64,000 bases of DNA from an uncultured Candidatus Poseidoniales archaeon (GTDB lineage: Archaea > Thermoplasmatota > Poseidoniia > Poseidoniales > Poseidoniaceae): the NCBI GenBank assembly GCA_905182185.1, contig CAJJAP010000004.1, positions 136,178-200,177 of the forward strand, given 5' to 3'. The translations under genes were made by a program, and so were the position numbers. Positions 55,185 through 63,548 of the stretch are shown here, one piece after another; position 1 is the stretch's first letter, and every line of letters begins with the position of its first letter. The notes below the pieces were generated by a model. That model did no database searches. It was not told the origin of the DNA and was given only the letters and a program-made list of their open reading frames with translations.

Positions 55185-55385
55185 TCAACCGCCTGAAGAT
55201 ACCGTGGTGACAAGTAGAGTCACATCGCTGCTTAGAATAGTCGAATGGGGAAGAATTGTTCCTTCGAAACTAACAATTACTGTTGAAGGTAAAATATTCG
55301 CTTCAGTTAGTACTTGTCTAACCGTTTGACCAGGCTCAACTTCGATTTTTAAATCGTGGTCGCGTCCGTTTAAGTGCACCTGCAT
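55185..55385 (-). CDS. SAMP2-like ubiquitin-fold protein
   Basis: 66 residues from the ATG at 55385 (MQVHLNGRDHDLKIEVEPGQ), ending VTTVSSGG. The Gly-Gly end, the beta-grasp pattern and the length fit SAMP2, which is attached to proteins and acts as a sulfur carrier for tRNA thiolation in haloarchaea. Longer frames run into the divergent tRNA-Ser. PAC2 is convergent with it by nine bases. Confidence 0.8.
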   Translation of the reverse strand: MQVHLNGRDHDLKIEVEPGQTVRQVLTEANILPSTVIVSFEGTILPHSTILSSDVTLLVTTVSSGG

Positions 55386-55441
55386 AGCGATTGGACAGTG
55401 CATCATCCTTATGACCGTCGCGTAGGAGCGGGCACATAGAG

Positions 55442-55527
55442 GCCAAGATCGCATAGCCCGGTATTGCGGTGGATTCGAAATCCACTGTTCCCTGAACACG
55501 GGAGTTCAAATCTCTCTCTTGGCGCCA
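55442..55527 (+). tRNA. tRNA-Ser (CGA), CCA encoded
   Basis: Class II tRNA. Acceptor GCCAAGA/TCTTGGC, anticodon stem GTGGA/TCCAC with loop TTCGAAA (anticodon CGA), long variable arm TGTTCCCTGAACA, T arm GGGAG-TTCAAAT-CTCTC. Discriminator G (55524) and CCA (55525-55527). The last four bases are also the 5' arm of a 13-pair hairpin. Confidence 0.93.
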
Positions 55528-55568
55528 ACAACTGAGACTATATTCAATATAAATCCTCAGTTGTTGGC
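55524..55568 (+). other. 13-pair stem-loop built on the tRNA-Ser 3' end
   Basis: GCCAACAACTGAG (55524-55536) pairs perfectly with CTCAGTTGTTGGC (55556-55568) across 19 bases. The first four bases are the discriminator and CCA of tRNA-Ser. Confidence 0.8.
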
Positions 55569-55616
55569 TAAGTTTCGAACATAACCGATGAACAACGCTT
55601 GTTCGAAACTGGCGCC
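55564..55616 (+). repeat. 53-bp tRNA-Ser-end repeat R1
   Basis: Starts TTGGCTAA and ends GGCGCC, both pieces of the tRNA-Ser 3' end. Inside, GTTTCGAACA and TGTTCGAAAC form ten perfect pairs around an 18-base loop. Confidence 0.85.
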
Positions 55617-55636
55617 ATCCAGCATTAGATGACAAG

Positions 55637-55703
55637 ACGCCGAGAGAAGATTTGAACTAGACGAGAACTGAACCCTTGTTAGCGCTTCAACTGTTCTCGG
55701 CGT
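55637..55703 (-). other. tRNA-like inverted element
   Basis: ACGCCGAGA and TCTCGGCGT (nine pairs) enclose, on the minus strand, a T-loop-like GTTCAAATC and a GAAGCGCTAAC stretch. It lacks a normal D arm and CCA, so it is at most a decayed tRNA. Confidence 0.35.
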
Positions 55704-55764
55704 AGTTCAGAACTTTCAATAATTATTATTTAGCGAAAGTTCTGAGCAATAGAAGTCCTCTCTC

Positions 55765-55817
55765 TTGGCTAATTTTAGAACATAATCGATGAACAACGCT
55801 TGTTCGAAACTGGCGCC
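55765..55817 (+). repeat. 53-bp tRNA-Ser-end repeat R2
   Basis: Same length and design as R1. The bases before it, CTCTCTCTTGGC, repeat a longer piece of the tRNA-Ser acceptor strand. Confidence 0.85.
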
Positions 55818-55931
55818 TATCTCTCTTTCAAATAAAGGAGATAGGCTCTTTTTGAAGGATAAATAGCGTTTGATAGTTTCAAAAAACTGGCGCCAATGAC
55901 TGAAAATATAAGCGATGAGAATCTTCATTTA

Positions 55932-55984
55932 TTGGCTAGTTTTCGAACATAATCGATGAACAACGCTTGTTCGAAACCGGCGCC
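55932..55984 (+). repeat. 53-bp tRNA-Ser-end repeat R3
   Basis: Same length and design as R1 and R2; the second half (from CGATGAACAACG) is identical in all three but for one base. It touches the stop of the first gene of the accessory operon. Confidence 0.85.
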
Positions 55985-56787
55985 TATAACGTCTTTGGAG
56001 AATAAAAATTACGAATCTTCCACCATCTGTGTAGCAAAATCATGCACAGTACAATTGAAACTACACGGAATAGGTTTTCTGATACTAGTGTGATTCGGTT
56101 TTCCGGGGAAAAAAACTCCGAATAGAACCAATCATAAATTGAAAATCCATTTCTTGAGAAAAGTGCATCTAGAATAATTAAATAATACAAACTATATATT
56201 CTAAATGAAATCCATTTATTCCATTTTTGGACATAGCCACAGCTTAACAAAGCAATTGCTAATATGGCAATTCCGCTGGAGGTGAGCAGAGATTCAATCG
56301 GATGAAAAAGTAATCCAATCATCAGACCCAATGAGTAACTAACCGTCCATAAAATATCCTCAAAACCAATGTCCTGGTTTTCATCATATGAAAATTTAGG
56401 AATGGTAAATATCAAAACAATACCGAAGAATGCTGTAACAAATTTATCAAACAAAAATACGTAAACTACGGCTTCTGCAATATTCAATGCTAGAGCGAAG
56501 CGAAGTATTACTGGCATTAAAGCAAATACTTTTTCAAAAGACTCACCTGTAAAATGTGATTTACATTTAGAAAAAGAAAATAAGACTGTTGGAAAAATTA
56601 CACTATAATATTTAATTTGCATAAAATAACTAAAATCACTCATTTCTGCCACAAAGGGGAAGATAATTGCAATAATTACTGTAATGGCAAATGTAGTGAT
56701 TCTATACTTTTCAGCAATTGTTAAGAACAAAAAACAACCAAAAAGGTACAACGCAAATTCGAACATAAAATCACTATTCCATTTCAC
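55984..56787 (-). CDS. Polytopic membrane protein (last gene of the KAS operon), unknown
   Basis: 267 residues with about seven helices and few charged residues. Overlaps the PaaK-like gene by 14 bases. No recognisable catalytic motif; a flippase or lipid-handling role can only be guessed from its operon. Confidence 0.6.
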   Translation of the reverse strand: MKWNSDFMFEFALYLFGCFLFLTIAEKYRITTFAITVIIAIIFPFVAEMSDFSYFMQIKYYSVIFPTVLFSFSKCKSHFTGESFEKVFALMPVILRFALALNIAEAVVYVFLFDKFVTAFFGIVLIFTIPKFSYDENQDIGFEDILWTVSYSLGLMIGLLFHPIESLLTSSGIAILAIALLSCGYVQKWNKWISFRIYSLYYLIILDALFSRNGFSIYDWFYSEFFSPENRITLVSENLFRVVSIVLCMILLHRWWKIRNFYSPKTL

Positions 56788-58060
56788 ACTCTCTGTATAT
56801 TCTCCTCAATTTATTGGTCGAAGGAATGTGAGAGTGTTCAGTGATAATCAATTCGGCTTTTCGCACATTTTTTTCTTTGAATAATTCTTCAAAACCGCTA
56901 AAGTCAAGTGGATCAAGATTAGTGGGTTGAAGGCCAATTTCTATTTTACTTCTAGATTTTTGAATCGCGTGATAGGCTTCGATTTTTGGATTTAATCTCA
57001 TTACAGCTCGACGAATAAAATCTGGAACAATAGGCTCAAATTCATCTGAATTATTTTTCTGTAAATAGAATACATCATCTGAGCGACCCATTACTTGCGA
57101 AATCGCAGTTCTTGCATCACCACATTTGCAACCTTCTTTTTGTAGCACTAAAATATCGTTTTGTAGATATCTGATAATCGGTTGAGTGGTTCGCATAAAA
57201 TCGGTTAATATTGGGTGGAAGAGTCCATTTTCCTCATCGACCCACTGTTTTCCAATGTGCATGATACTCTCATTGAGATGCAAAGTACCGAACTCACAGG
57301 TTGCGGCCATTTCTCCTTCAGTTGAAGTATAAAATTGATGAACAATTTGTGAGAAGTATTCGGATATTATTTTCTCATCTATCGGATCTAGTACTTCCGC
57401 TGCAGAAATAATCCGCTTAGGATTAATTTTACAATTATTGTCTGCTAGATAACGCAAAACACTGGGTGGAGCAATCAGTTCTGTTGGATTGGCTATTTCA
57501 ACTTCCTTTTGCAATTGCTCCATCGGTTTCAGTAAATCAAAAAATGAAAACTTTATTCTTTTTGAGTTTATTTTTTCATAATTATTTGAATTCGCTCGTA
57601 AAAATAATGCAACATGATGTTTGCCTAAAATACTGCTACCTAGACCCCTCGCCAGCATAAATCCTGCCCAATTACTACCTTCATTATCACTGACAACATG
57701 TACTCCTCTCGAACCACTTGTTCCTGAAGAAAAACCGATAGAGATATCTCCAATGTGGGGTGAGAAATCCCTTGTTATTTCTGCGCTCTTTGCAATACTA
57801 TATGCCTCTTCTAAATCTAGATCTATAGTCAATAAGTTTTCAAGATTATCCATCATTAAAGCTTTGTTTACTAAGGGGAATTTCTGCCAGTCCTCATCAC
57901 CAAGACCCTGCCAATGGTTTGCGTAAAATACTGAATTCTTCCGTACGAATTTTATGTGCTTAGCAACTCTTTTTCTTTGCCACTTTTCAATCTGGGCCCG
58001 AGATTTAAACTTCTTCGGAGTCCTCAGATACCTCCACAAAGTAAGCAACTTGTTACTCAT
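56774..58060 (-). CDS. PaaK/F390-synthetase-like adenylate-forming enzyme
   Basis: 428 residues of the ANL superfamily. The phosphate loop is SIGFSSGTSGSRGVHVVS; later FYTSTEGEMAATCEFG (adenine site), YLQNDILVLQKEGCKCGD and MGRSDDVFYL (hinge Asp) follow the PaaK pattern. Such enzymes activate a carboxylic acid as its adenylate and load it onto CoA or another acceptor. Its ATG overlaps the epimerase stop by four bases. Likely supplies or consumes the acyl groups handled by the KAS-like pair. Confidence 0.82.
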   Translation of the reverse strand: MSNKLLTLWRYLRTPKKFKSRAQIEKWQRKRVAKHIKFVRKNSVFYANHWQGLGDEDWQKFPLVNKALMMDNLENLLTIDLDLEEAYSIAKSAEITRDFSPHIGDISIGFSSGTSGSRGVHVVSDNEGSNWAGFMLARGLGSSILGKHHVALFLRANSNNYEKINSKRIKFSFFDLLKPMEQLQKEVEIANPTELIAPPSVLRYLADNNCKINPKRIISAAEVLDPIDEKIISEYFSQIVHQFYTSTEGEMAATCEFGTLHLNESIMHIGKQWVDEENGLFHPILTDFMRTTQPIIRYLQNDILVLQKEGCKCGDARTAISQVMGRSDDVFYLQKNNSDEFEPIVPDFIRRAVMRLNPKIEAYHAIQKSRSKIEIGLQPTNLDPLDFSGFEELFKEKNVRKAELIITEHSHIPSTNKLRRIYRECEME

Positions 58061-58551
58061 ATTATTTCCTCCAAACCTTCTTCAAAACTTTGTTTTGGAA
58101 TCCATCCTAAAAACTTCTTAGCACCTGAAAGATCCATCACCATTCTCTTTGTTAATTGATTTACTGAATATGGAGTCAAATTTGGTTGAATAAGTCCTAT
58201 ACTTAGATGACCCATTACATTAATTGCATGTGATAAGACCTTTACTGGAAATTGAGGAATATGTTTTGCTTTGGCATTAGGATGTATGTTTTGTGCAATT
58301 TTCGACATCATGTAACCGGTCTCTAGTGGTTTGCCATTACTAATATTGTAGACTCTCCCTGTTGCCTTTACATCTGCATCAATTGCACATTCAACAGCAT
58401 CTAGGAAATTACTCATACAAGTTACATCAACCAATGTTTTCCCATTTCCAATAACCAAATAGCGCTTAGAATTAATCAGTTTTTTTATTCTCGGTAGAAC
58501 TGTTGTATCATTCTTGCCAAATACTGCCCTAGGTCTCAATCCAATCCACAT
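58057..58551 (-). CDS. NAD-dependent epimerase/3-beta-HSD-like reductase, C-terminal fragment (frameshifted)
   Basis: 164 residues: GLRPRAVFGKNDTTVLPRI, the catalytic-side DVTCMSNFLDAVECAID and KFLGWIPKQSFEEGLEEII are usual for the C-terminal half of this extended SDR family. Separated from the N-terminal half by at least two frame changes. Confidence 0.75.
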   Translation of the reverse strand: MWIGLRPRAVFGKNDTTVLPRIKKLINSKRYLVIGNGKTLVDVTCMSNFLDAVECAIDADVKATGRVYNISNGKPLETGYMMSKIAQNIHPNAKAKHIPQFPVKVLSHAINVMGHLSIGLIQPNLTPYSVNQLTKRMVMDLSGAKKFLGWIPKQSFEEGLEEII

Positions 58552-58647
58552 ACCCTTCGGGAAATCATCTCAGTATTTCCTCAGCCCGATATTTACTCAG
58601 TGAGTATGGGTGTGAAGGTGCGTTTGGATGGTAGTTCATCGCTATGA

Positions 58648-58959
58648 TTAGTCATTTGGATTTGCTTTTTCAAAAACTGAGGATGAAGAAATTACAATTA
58701 CGCGGTTGACATTCATATTAAGAGCGCTTTGCATGACTGAACGAGTTCCTTCAACATTTGTTTTAGTGAATTTATTGTTTGATCCGAAAGGTGCTGCAAA
58801 AGCTGCACTATGAATAATACAATCTGCATTGGTGAAACATTGTTCCATTTCATCTGAATTCTCTAATGAACATTTTAAGACATCAAAACCACTCTCTTTA
58901 AGTTTCTCAATCTTGTTACCATTGCGGCCTAAACCGATAACTTCATGCCCACTTTCCAC
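58648..58959 (-). CDS. NAD-dependent epimerase/3-beta-HSD-like reductase, N-terminal fragment (frameshifted)
   Basis: 103 residues. The true start is about 59019 (MRIVITGATGSLGSSIMNR), overlapping the membrane protein stop; removing one base near 58968 gives MNRLVESGHEVIGLGRNG. Then ADCIIHSAAFAAPFG, TNVEGTRSVMQSAL and VIVISSSSVFEK. The YxxxK active site (HPYSLSKYRAEEIL) lies in a third frame near 58590, so the gene has at least three breaks. Resembles OleD-type 2-alkyl-3-ketoalkanoate reductases and sugar epimerases alike. Confidence 0.75.
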   Translation of the reverse strand: MESGHEVIGLGRNGNKIEKLKESGFDVLKCSLENSDEMEQCFTNADCIIHSAAFAAPFGSNNKFTKTNVEGTRSVMQSALNMNVNRVIVISSSSVFEKANPND

Positions 58960-59016
58960 TAGATCGATTCATTATTGAAGAACCAAGTGAACCTGTTGCA
59001 CCAGTGATTACAATCC

Positions 59017-60702
59017 TCATTCTTCTTCACTCTCAAAAATTGCTGCTTTATGGAGGCTTACCTTCCACAATATAACTCCCATAGCAATAGGCCATCCCAA
59101 ACCTATAATCCACATAATTGGAACTGGTAATAGGGGAGGACTCTCAACGTATACGTCGATTGCTGTGTAATCTGAATTACCATCAATATTGGCCCAGAAT
59201 TGGATTGTATTATTGCCTGAGAATGGAAATTCTACGGTTGAAATCCATATGTCTCTGCCAGATAGTTTCTCAAATTGAAAAATCATCTTTGTCTCTCCCC
59301 TTTCACCAATGAAAATAACTTCTACCCAAACATCAGATACATTCGCTGTTTCATCCACTGGGAAGATGATTATCTCTGTTGAACCCAGTGCTTTCGGGGG
59401 ATATATCATAAATTCGACCCAAAAATCAGTACCTTCGATATCGAATAGCATTCTCATTGGCGCATCAAAGCCTTCTCCTTCCTCCGTTCGATGAACGCCA
59501 CCATGACCCTGTACTACTGGGATAAACATCATGCAAATCAGCAATAACATTGCAATAATAGCATTTATTGAAGATCGGTTATGCTTTTCTTTATTATCCA
59601 AGGGCTCTTTTTTATTCATCACTCTTAGTATCAAATTATCAATAACGATTGAAACTTTTTTAGAAGCACTATATGCAAAATACATTACCGCCATTGAAAT
59701 TATTATGGAACTAATTACTCCAAGAAGACCTGCTAATTGTGGAATTTCACTATTTGCTGGCAACCAAATTGGGTCAATACATAAGATCATTGAGAAATAT
59801 ATCCATTTGTTTTTCATTAACTTGGGCCACTTTCTAAAACACAACATCATTGGTAATAGTAGCCATGGTAAAAAAATTGTAATCTGTACTTGATGTGGAG
59901 AACCTGGCCGATATACATGTTCTGGACCCATTAACATCTCCACAAAAACTGGAATCGAAAATAATAACAATATTTGAGAAATGAAAATGATAAGTGATAA
60001 CTTTACCATCTCATCTTGGCCGAATAAGTGGATTGTCACTTCTATCAGTAGTATTGTCACTAACCCTGCAAGTGCCAGATGAGGTAATAATTTCAAACCT
60101 GCGAGTTCAATAACTGCCTCTCTTGGATTCAAGAAATCACCAATAGTGAAAAAGAAATGAAACATTAAAGTCCAAATTGCAAGAAGTGCAATCATAATTA
60201 ATAATTTATTTTCACTATTTCCTTCTCTTTGTGAAATAGATATCAATTGACAAGCCAGTACCAGTGTTGCTAATTCTGCTAACACGCCGCCAAAAATAGT
60301 CCAAAAGTGAGGCGGGGTTGCAATATTAACATCAATTCCATACTGTGCGTGCCAATAATCATCGAAAAGAGCTCCAAAAAGGATTGTAATTTGCCCGAGT
60401 AAAGTCATCCATATTGCGACTGGCGCAACGATCGGACCTATTTTCAATCCTGGGACTTCGAGACCCCTATGAAAATCGCGAGTTGTCCACATCATAAAGA
60501 GCAGTGAAACAATCATAGCTGGAAATAAACCTGCTAGTATCATGACATGGGGTGGGGTAAACATTTGATCTCGACCAACATCTAGATGCCACTGTAAATC
60601 TATAGAAAGGCCAATTCGCCCAATAATATGCCAGAGTGAGTAAACGAGAAGGATACCAAAAAGATACCTTTTTTCGATACACTCGCGTTCCGACAACATC
60701 AC
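59017..60702 (-). CDS. Polytopic membrane protein with paired WH...PPH motifs and an extracytoplasmic domain
   Basis: 561 residues. Two similar segments, LQWHLDVGRDQMFTPPHVMI (near 34) and DYWHAQYGIDVNIATPPHFW (near 115), share WH, G-D and PPH and suggest an internal duplication that could bind a metal or heme. About ten helices are followed by an exported domain after HGGVHR (near 400), then a final helix. Start ATG 60699 or GTG 60702. Function unknown. Confidence 0.65.
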   Translation of the reverse strand: MMLSERECIEKRYLFGILLVYSLWHIIGRIGLSIDLQWHLDVGRDQMFTPPHVMILAGLFPAMIVSLLFMMWTTRDFHRGLEVPGLKIGPIVAPVAIWMTLLGQITILFGALFDDYWHAQYGIDVNIATPPHFWTIFGGVLAELATLVLACQLISISQREGNSENKLLIMIALLAIWTLMFHFFFTIGDFLNPREAVIELAGLKLLPHLALAGLVTILLIEVTIHLFGQDEMVKLSLIIFISQILLLFSIPVFVEMLMGPEHVYRPGSPHQVQITIFLPWLLLPMMLCFRKWPKLMKNKWIYFSMILCIDPIWLPANSEIPQLAGLLGVISSIIISMAVMYFAYSASKKVSIVIDNLILRVMNKKEPLDNKEKHNRSSINAIIAMLLLICMMFIPVVQGHGGVHRTEEGEGFDAPMRMLFDIEGTDFWVEFMIYPPKALGSTEIIIFPVDETANVSDVWVEVIFIGERGETKMIFQFEKLSGRDIWISTVEFPFSGNNTIQFWANIDGNSDYTAIDVYVESPPLLPVPIMWIIGLGWPIAMGVILWKVSLHKAAIFESEEE

Positions 60703-61410
60703 CTATGCACTCCAATTAGTGGCCGATGTGGAACCCGCTCTATCTACTATAGTATGTTTTAAATTACCTTTTTTGTTTTGGCTCCACAACAAAAAATCAC
60801 GCATTTGAACAGACCCTAAAGAAGAACTATCGGAGGTGAATTCTGTTTCCGTTTTTATTTCTCCTTGATTCGTATAATCTCCAAAATAATTAATTATTGT
60901 TGCTTTCTTATTTGAATCAAAAGAAGATTTTGTATATGCAGATAGTTTCTCCACATTATATTCACTGGAAACAAATTCCAGCCCAGTATCATTGCTCGAT
61001 AAGACCATAGCAAGCGCATGATTTTGATAAGGCCATTTACTGTGTTTTGACGGTTTTACATCTGCACAAACAATCAGTGCATTTTTTACTTCTAAATTTT
61101 TTATAAAATGGCTAACTGTTTGAATTGAACGATGTGCACCGCGACTTCCGTCAATAATATCAAAACTGAAACAATGTTCGCTTGATAATTCTAGATCATG
61201 ACAACGAATACCTAATTTGCTTTGAATATGAGCCGCACACGATGGTTCAGAACGAAAATTAGGTCTGTAGACTCCTGAATAAATCACAACATCTATTTCC
61301 TGTAGCAAAATATTTGCCTCTTTGCACGCTTTCCTCGCAAGTTTAGCACAGTCCGCAATATTGTTTTTAGCTGTTATTTTGCCATCGGCCCAAGCAGCGA
61401 TTATAACCAT
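60703..61410 (-). CDS. KAS III-fold protein without the catalytic Cys
   Basis: 235 residues, shorter than KAS III. Thiolase-like pattern: LARKACKEANILLQEIDVVIYSG, SCAAHIQSKLGIRCHDLELS, then FDIIDGSRGAHRSIQ where an active KAS III has a nucleophile Cys (FDxxNAC). The C-terminal half is weakly conserved and the His/Asn pair cannot be found. It overlaps the active paralogue by ten bases, as a coupled partner, reminiscent of KS-chain-length-factor pairs. Confidence 0.65.
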   Translation of the reverse strand: MVIIAAWADGKITAKNNIADCAKLARKACKEANILLQEIDVVIYSGVYRPNFRSEPSCAAHIQSKLGIRCHDLELSSEHCFSFDIIDGSRGAHRSIQTVSHFIKNLEVKNALIVCADVKPSKHSKWPYQNHALAMVLSSNDTGLEFVSSEYNVEKLSAYTKSSFDSNKKATIINYFGDYTNQGEIKTETEFTSDSSSLGSVQMRDFLLWSQNKKGNLKHTIVDRAGSTSATNWSA

Positions 61411-62408
61411 GAGTTCACCCCTTGAGGAATAATAAAGTGGGCGATAAAAATACTGAGACCTGACCCATATGAATGTAGAAGGACATCCTCTCCAGCATTG
61501 AAATGGTTATCCTCCAATCCTTTCTCAAGGGCAACTGCATGAGTTGTACTAGCTGTATTTCCGGTCTCATCAACACAGATGTGATAGCATTTGCATTGTC
61601 CAAAAGCATCTACTGTAACATCATTGCCTCGTTCGATGACTTTTACTGAAGTTTGATGCGTAATAATGTGATCAATTTCTAGCCAATCTAATTCTAATGT
61701 TTTAAGCACTCTCCTAAATGATGGAATTAACTGTTTCATAGCAGCTTTATGTAGAGCCTTACCTCTTGTCCTCATTCTAGGTCCAGTTGCTCCAATAGCT
61801 GCATCTGCTACGCAGTATGAATCATATTGCGCAAGAGTCTGTGGTTCTCCGAAACGAAGCATTTTCGGATTTGAAGATACTCCAAGAAGATACGCTCCAC
61901 CCCCATCACCTACAGATAATGACGGAATCGCTCTAGGATTCAGCCAAAATGAAACTTTTTGTGCTTCATATATCACTGGTGAAGTATATTCTCCCGAGGT
62001 TACGAGAACATGCTTTGCCATGCCTGTTTTTATGTACATATCAGCAACTTTCAAGGCCGTTATCATACCCGAACAAGCATTTGAAACATCAAAATGGTCC
62101 GCATTGATCGCACCTAAGCGTTCAGCTAAAAATGATGCAAAACTTGGTTCAAGCATTTGATTACATTCTACATCTAGTTTGGAAACTGAACAATTAATGA
62201 TCAAATCAATATCTCTGACCCCAATATTGCCGCGCTTCAAAGCTTTGATACTCGCTTCATATGCTAGGCTAATAGCACATCCTCCATCCCCAACTTCTCG
62301 ATGTGATTTTATTCCAGTCAAGTCTCTCGAAATCAATCTTTCTTGGAATTGAACCCAGTGGAGCAATGTCCTTTGTGAAAACCACTTTTTTAGGCAGAAA
62401 ACCTGCAA
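61401..62408 (-). CDS. Beta-ketoacyl synthase III-like enzyme, N-terminus frameshifted
   Basis: 335 residues with the full C-H-N triad: FDVSNACSGMITAL, IDHIITHQTS and DETGNTASTTHAVAL. The first 35 residues look wrong; in another frame upstream lies SFAGFLPKKVVFTKDIAPLG, the usual KAS III start, and removing one base near 62316 joins them as FERLTGIKSHREVG. The true start is near 62454, in a region that may hold a further shift. Condenses acyl thioesters (FabH- or OleA-like); HMG-CoA-synthase-like use is possible. Confidence 0.85.
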   Translation of the reverse strand: MQVFCLKKWFSQRTLLHWVQFQERLISRDLTGIKSHREVGDGGCAISLAYEASIKALKRGNIGVRDIDLIINCSVSKLDVECNQMLEPSFASFLAERLGAINADHFDVSNACSGMITALKVADMYIKTGMAKHVLVTSGEYTSPVIYEAQKVSFWLNPRAIPSLSVGDGGGAYLLGVSSNPKMLRFGEPQTLAQYDSYCVADAAIGATGPRMRTRGKALHKAAMKQLIPSFRRVLKTLELDWLEIDHIITHQTSVKVIERGNDVTVDAFGQCKCYHICVDETGNTASTTHAVALEKGLEDNHFNAGEDVLLHSYGSGLSIFIAHFIIPQGVNSWL

Positions 62409-62454
62409 AGGATAGTATCTGGCTGTGAAGAGAACCTAACCATATGCATAACAA

Positions 62455-62963
62455 GATTTTATCTGTAAAAAGATTTATCCGGTTATTATTGAGATAATCT
62501 TATTTTTATTGCTGTTTAAGTTTCAAGATATCAATTGAAAAGATTAAGGTGGCGAATTAAAAGTGAAAATTCAATGACTTAACAAAACAAGGTTTCAAAG
62601 TTAGAAGCCGATGGCACTAACCATGGGCAAACTTCCAGATTATGGTGAAAGATTACAGCCCATACACATATGGAACTATATCTCTTGTATTGTTAATATC
62701 AGTTTTTGCAGGGTGGAGATTAGATCTCCTCGCATTGATAGAAAATACCCCTTTCAATTCCAATCAAATAGTTTCCCAGATATATTACTAGCAATTTTCC
62801 GTACTGCTTGCTTCGCCTCAGTTTTTATACGATTATTATCTTGATGGTGCGCTCTAAAACCCAGGAAAAATGAACTGCATTAAGGCATAAAGAACGGGAT
62901 TATCATCTCTTTGAAATACTTGGTACTGAGCGATTGGTAACCTTCAGCAGTTGGACTCTTATC
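62455..62963. other. Gene-free stretch upstream of the KAS operon
   Basis: About 500 AT-rich bases hold no convincing gene. A 77-codon open frame at 62611-62844 lacks any recognisable feature. Divergent promoters of the KAS operon and the next membrane gene probably lie here. Confidence 0.45.
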
Positions 62964-63539
62964 ATGTTTGGATTAGTGTTTTTATTTTCTAGTATTGGCA
63001 CATGGCACATTGTTCTTGGCAATGAAATTCCAGATTCAGTTAGATTACTTTCTACAGCGATCTATCCTTTGGCACTAGGTTCTGCTTTCCTAACTTCAAC
63101 TGTTGTACGTTACATTATTATCCCTAGCGAAATAAAAATGGAACGCGATTTGAGCCATCTCTTTTTGCCTCATGAAATAGTAATGCACAATCTGACAGTC
63201 ATCCTACTTGCTGTTGATCTCATTGCTACGCAGCCTAATCTGCGACCTGAATTCGGATTGATGGGAGTAATCATGGGAATCATCTATGTCATTTTCGCCT
63301 ATATTTGGGCTAATTATGGCGGTGGATATTATGTGTATTCATTCATAGAACCGCGGGTAAAAGGAGCCCCTATGTTCCTCACTGGCCTCGCATTTTCCAT
63401 AGGCCTATTCTACCTAGGTTTATGGCTGATAGTCGAATTGATGAACGAAATATACTTGCTTGGAGTATTATTACTATGCTTGTGGGTAAAACAAATAATA
63501 ATGTTCAAGCAACCTATTCCAAATATGAAACCAATCTAG
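62964..63539 (+). CDS. Six-helix membrane protein, weakly AIG1/FAR-17a-like
   Basis: About 191 residues from the ATG at 62964; a TTG at 62934 could add ten. Helices cover most of the length. HLFLPHEIVMHNLTVILL and FAYIWANYGGGYYVYSFIEP recall the conserved His and GxxVYPF regions of AIG1/FAR-17a proteins, which hydrolyse fatty-acid esters in animals, but the similarity is by eye only. Confidence 0.5.
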   Translation: MFGLVFLFSSIGTWHIVLGNEIPDSVRLLSTAIYPLALGSAFLTSTVVRYIIIPSEIKMERDLSHLFLPHEIVMHNLTVILLAVDLIATQPNLRPEFGLMGVIMGIIYVIFAYIWANYGGGYYVYSFIEPRVKGAPMFLTGLAFSIGLFYLGLWLIVELMNEIYLLGVLLLCLWVKQIIMFKQPIPNMKPI

Positions 63540-63548
63540 AGAGTAAAA

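Larger units (their letters stand above)
55528..55983. other. 456-base chain of stem-loops downstream of tRNA-Ser
   Basis: Almost every base belongs to an inverted repeat: the tRNA hairpin, three 53-bp repeat units, a tRNA-like element (55637-55703), CAGAACTTTC/GAAAGTTCTG (55707-55745), CCTATCTC/GAGATAGG (55816-55844) and GCCAAT/ATTGGC (55892-55936). GGCGCC marks most boundaries. No coding frame is convincing. Confidence 0.75.

Noticed and set aside
55386-55499. Longer N-terminus for the SAMP-like protein
   Set aside because: It would overlap the divergent tRNA-Ser; the ATG at 55385 gives the 66-residue family length.
55716-55928. 70-codon minus-strand frame
   Set aside because: Lies wholly in the hairpin chain after tRNA-Ser and only reflects repeat sequence.
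55564-55984. CRISPR-like array
   Set aside because: Only three units, spacers of 148 and 114 bases that themselves fold, and no cas genes.
62611-62844. 77-codon plus-strand frame
   Set aside because: No recognisable domain, no ribosome-binding site and unlike neighbouring coding sequence.
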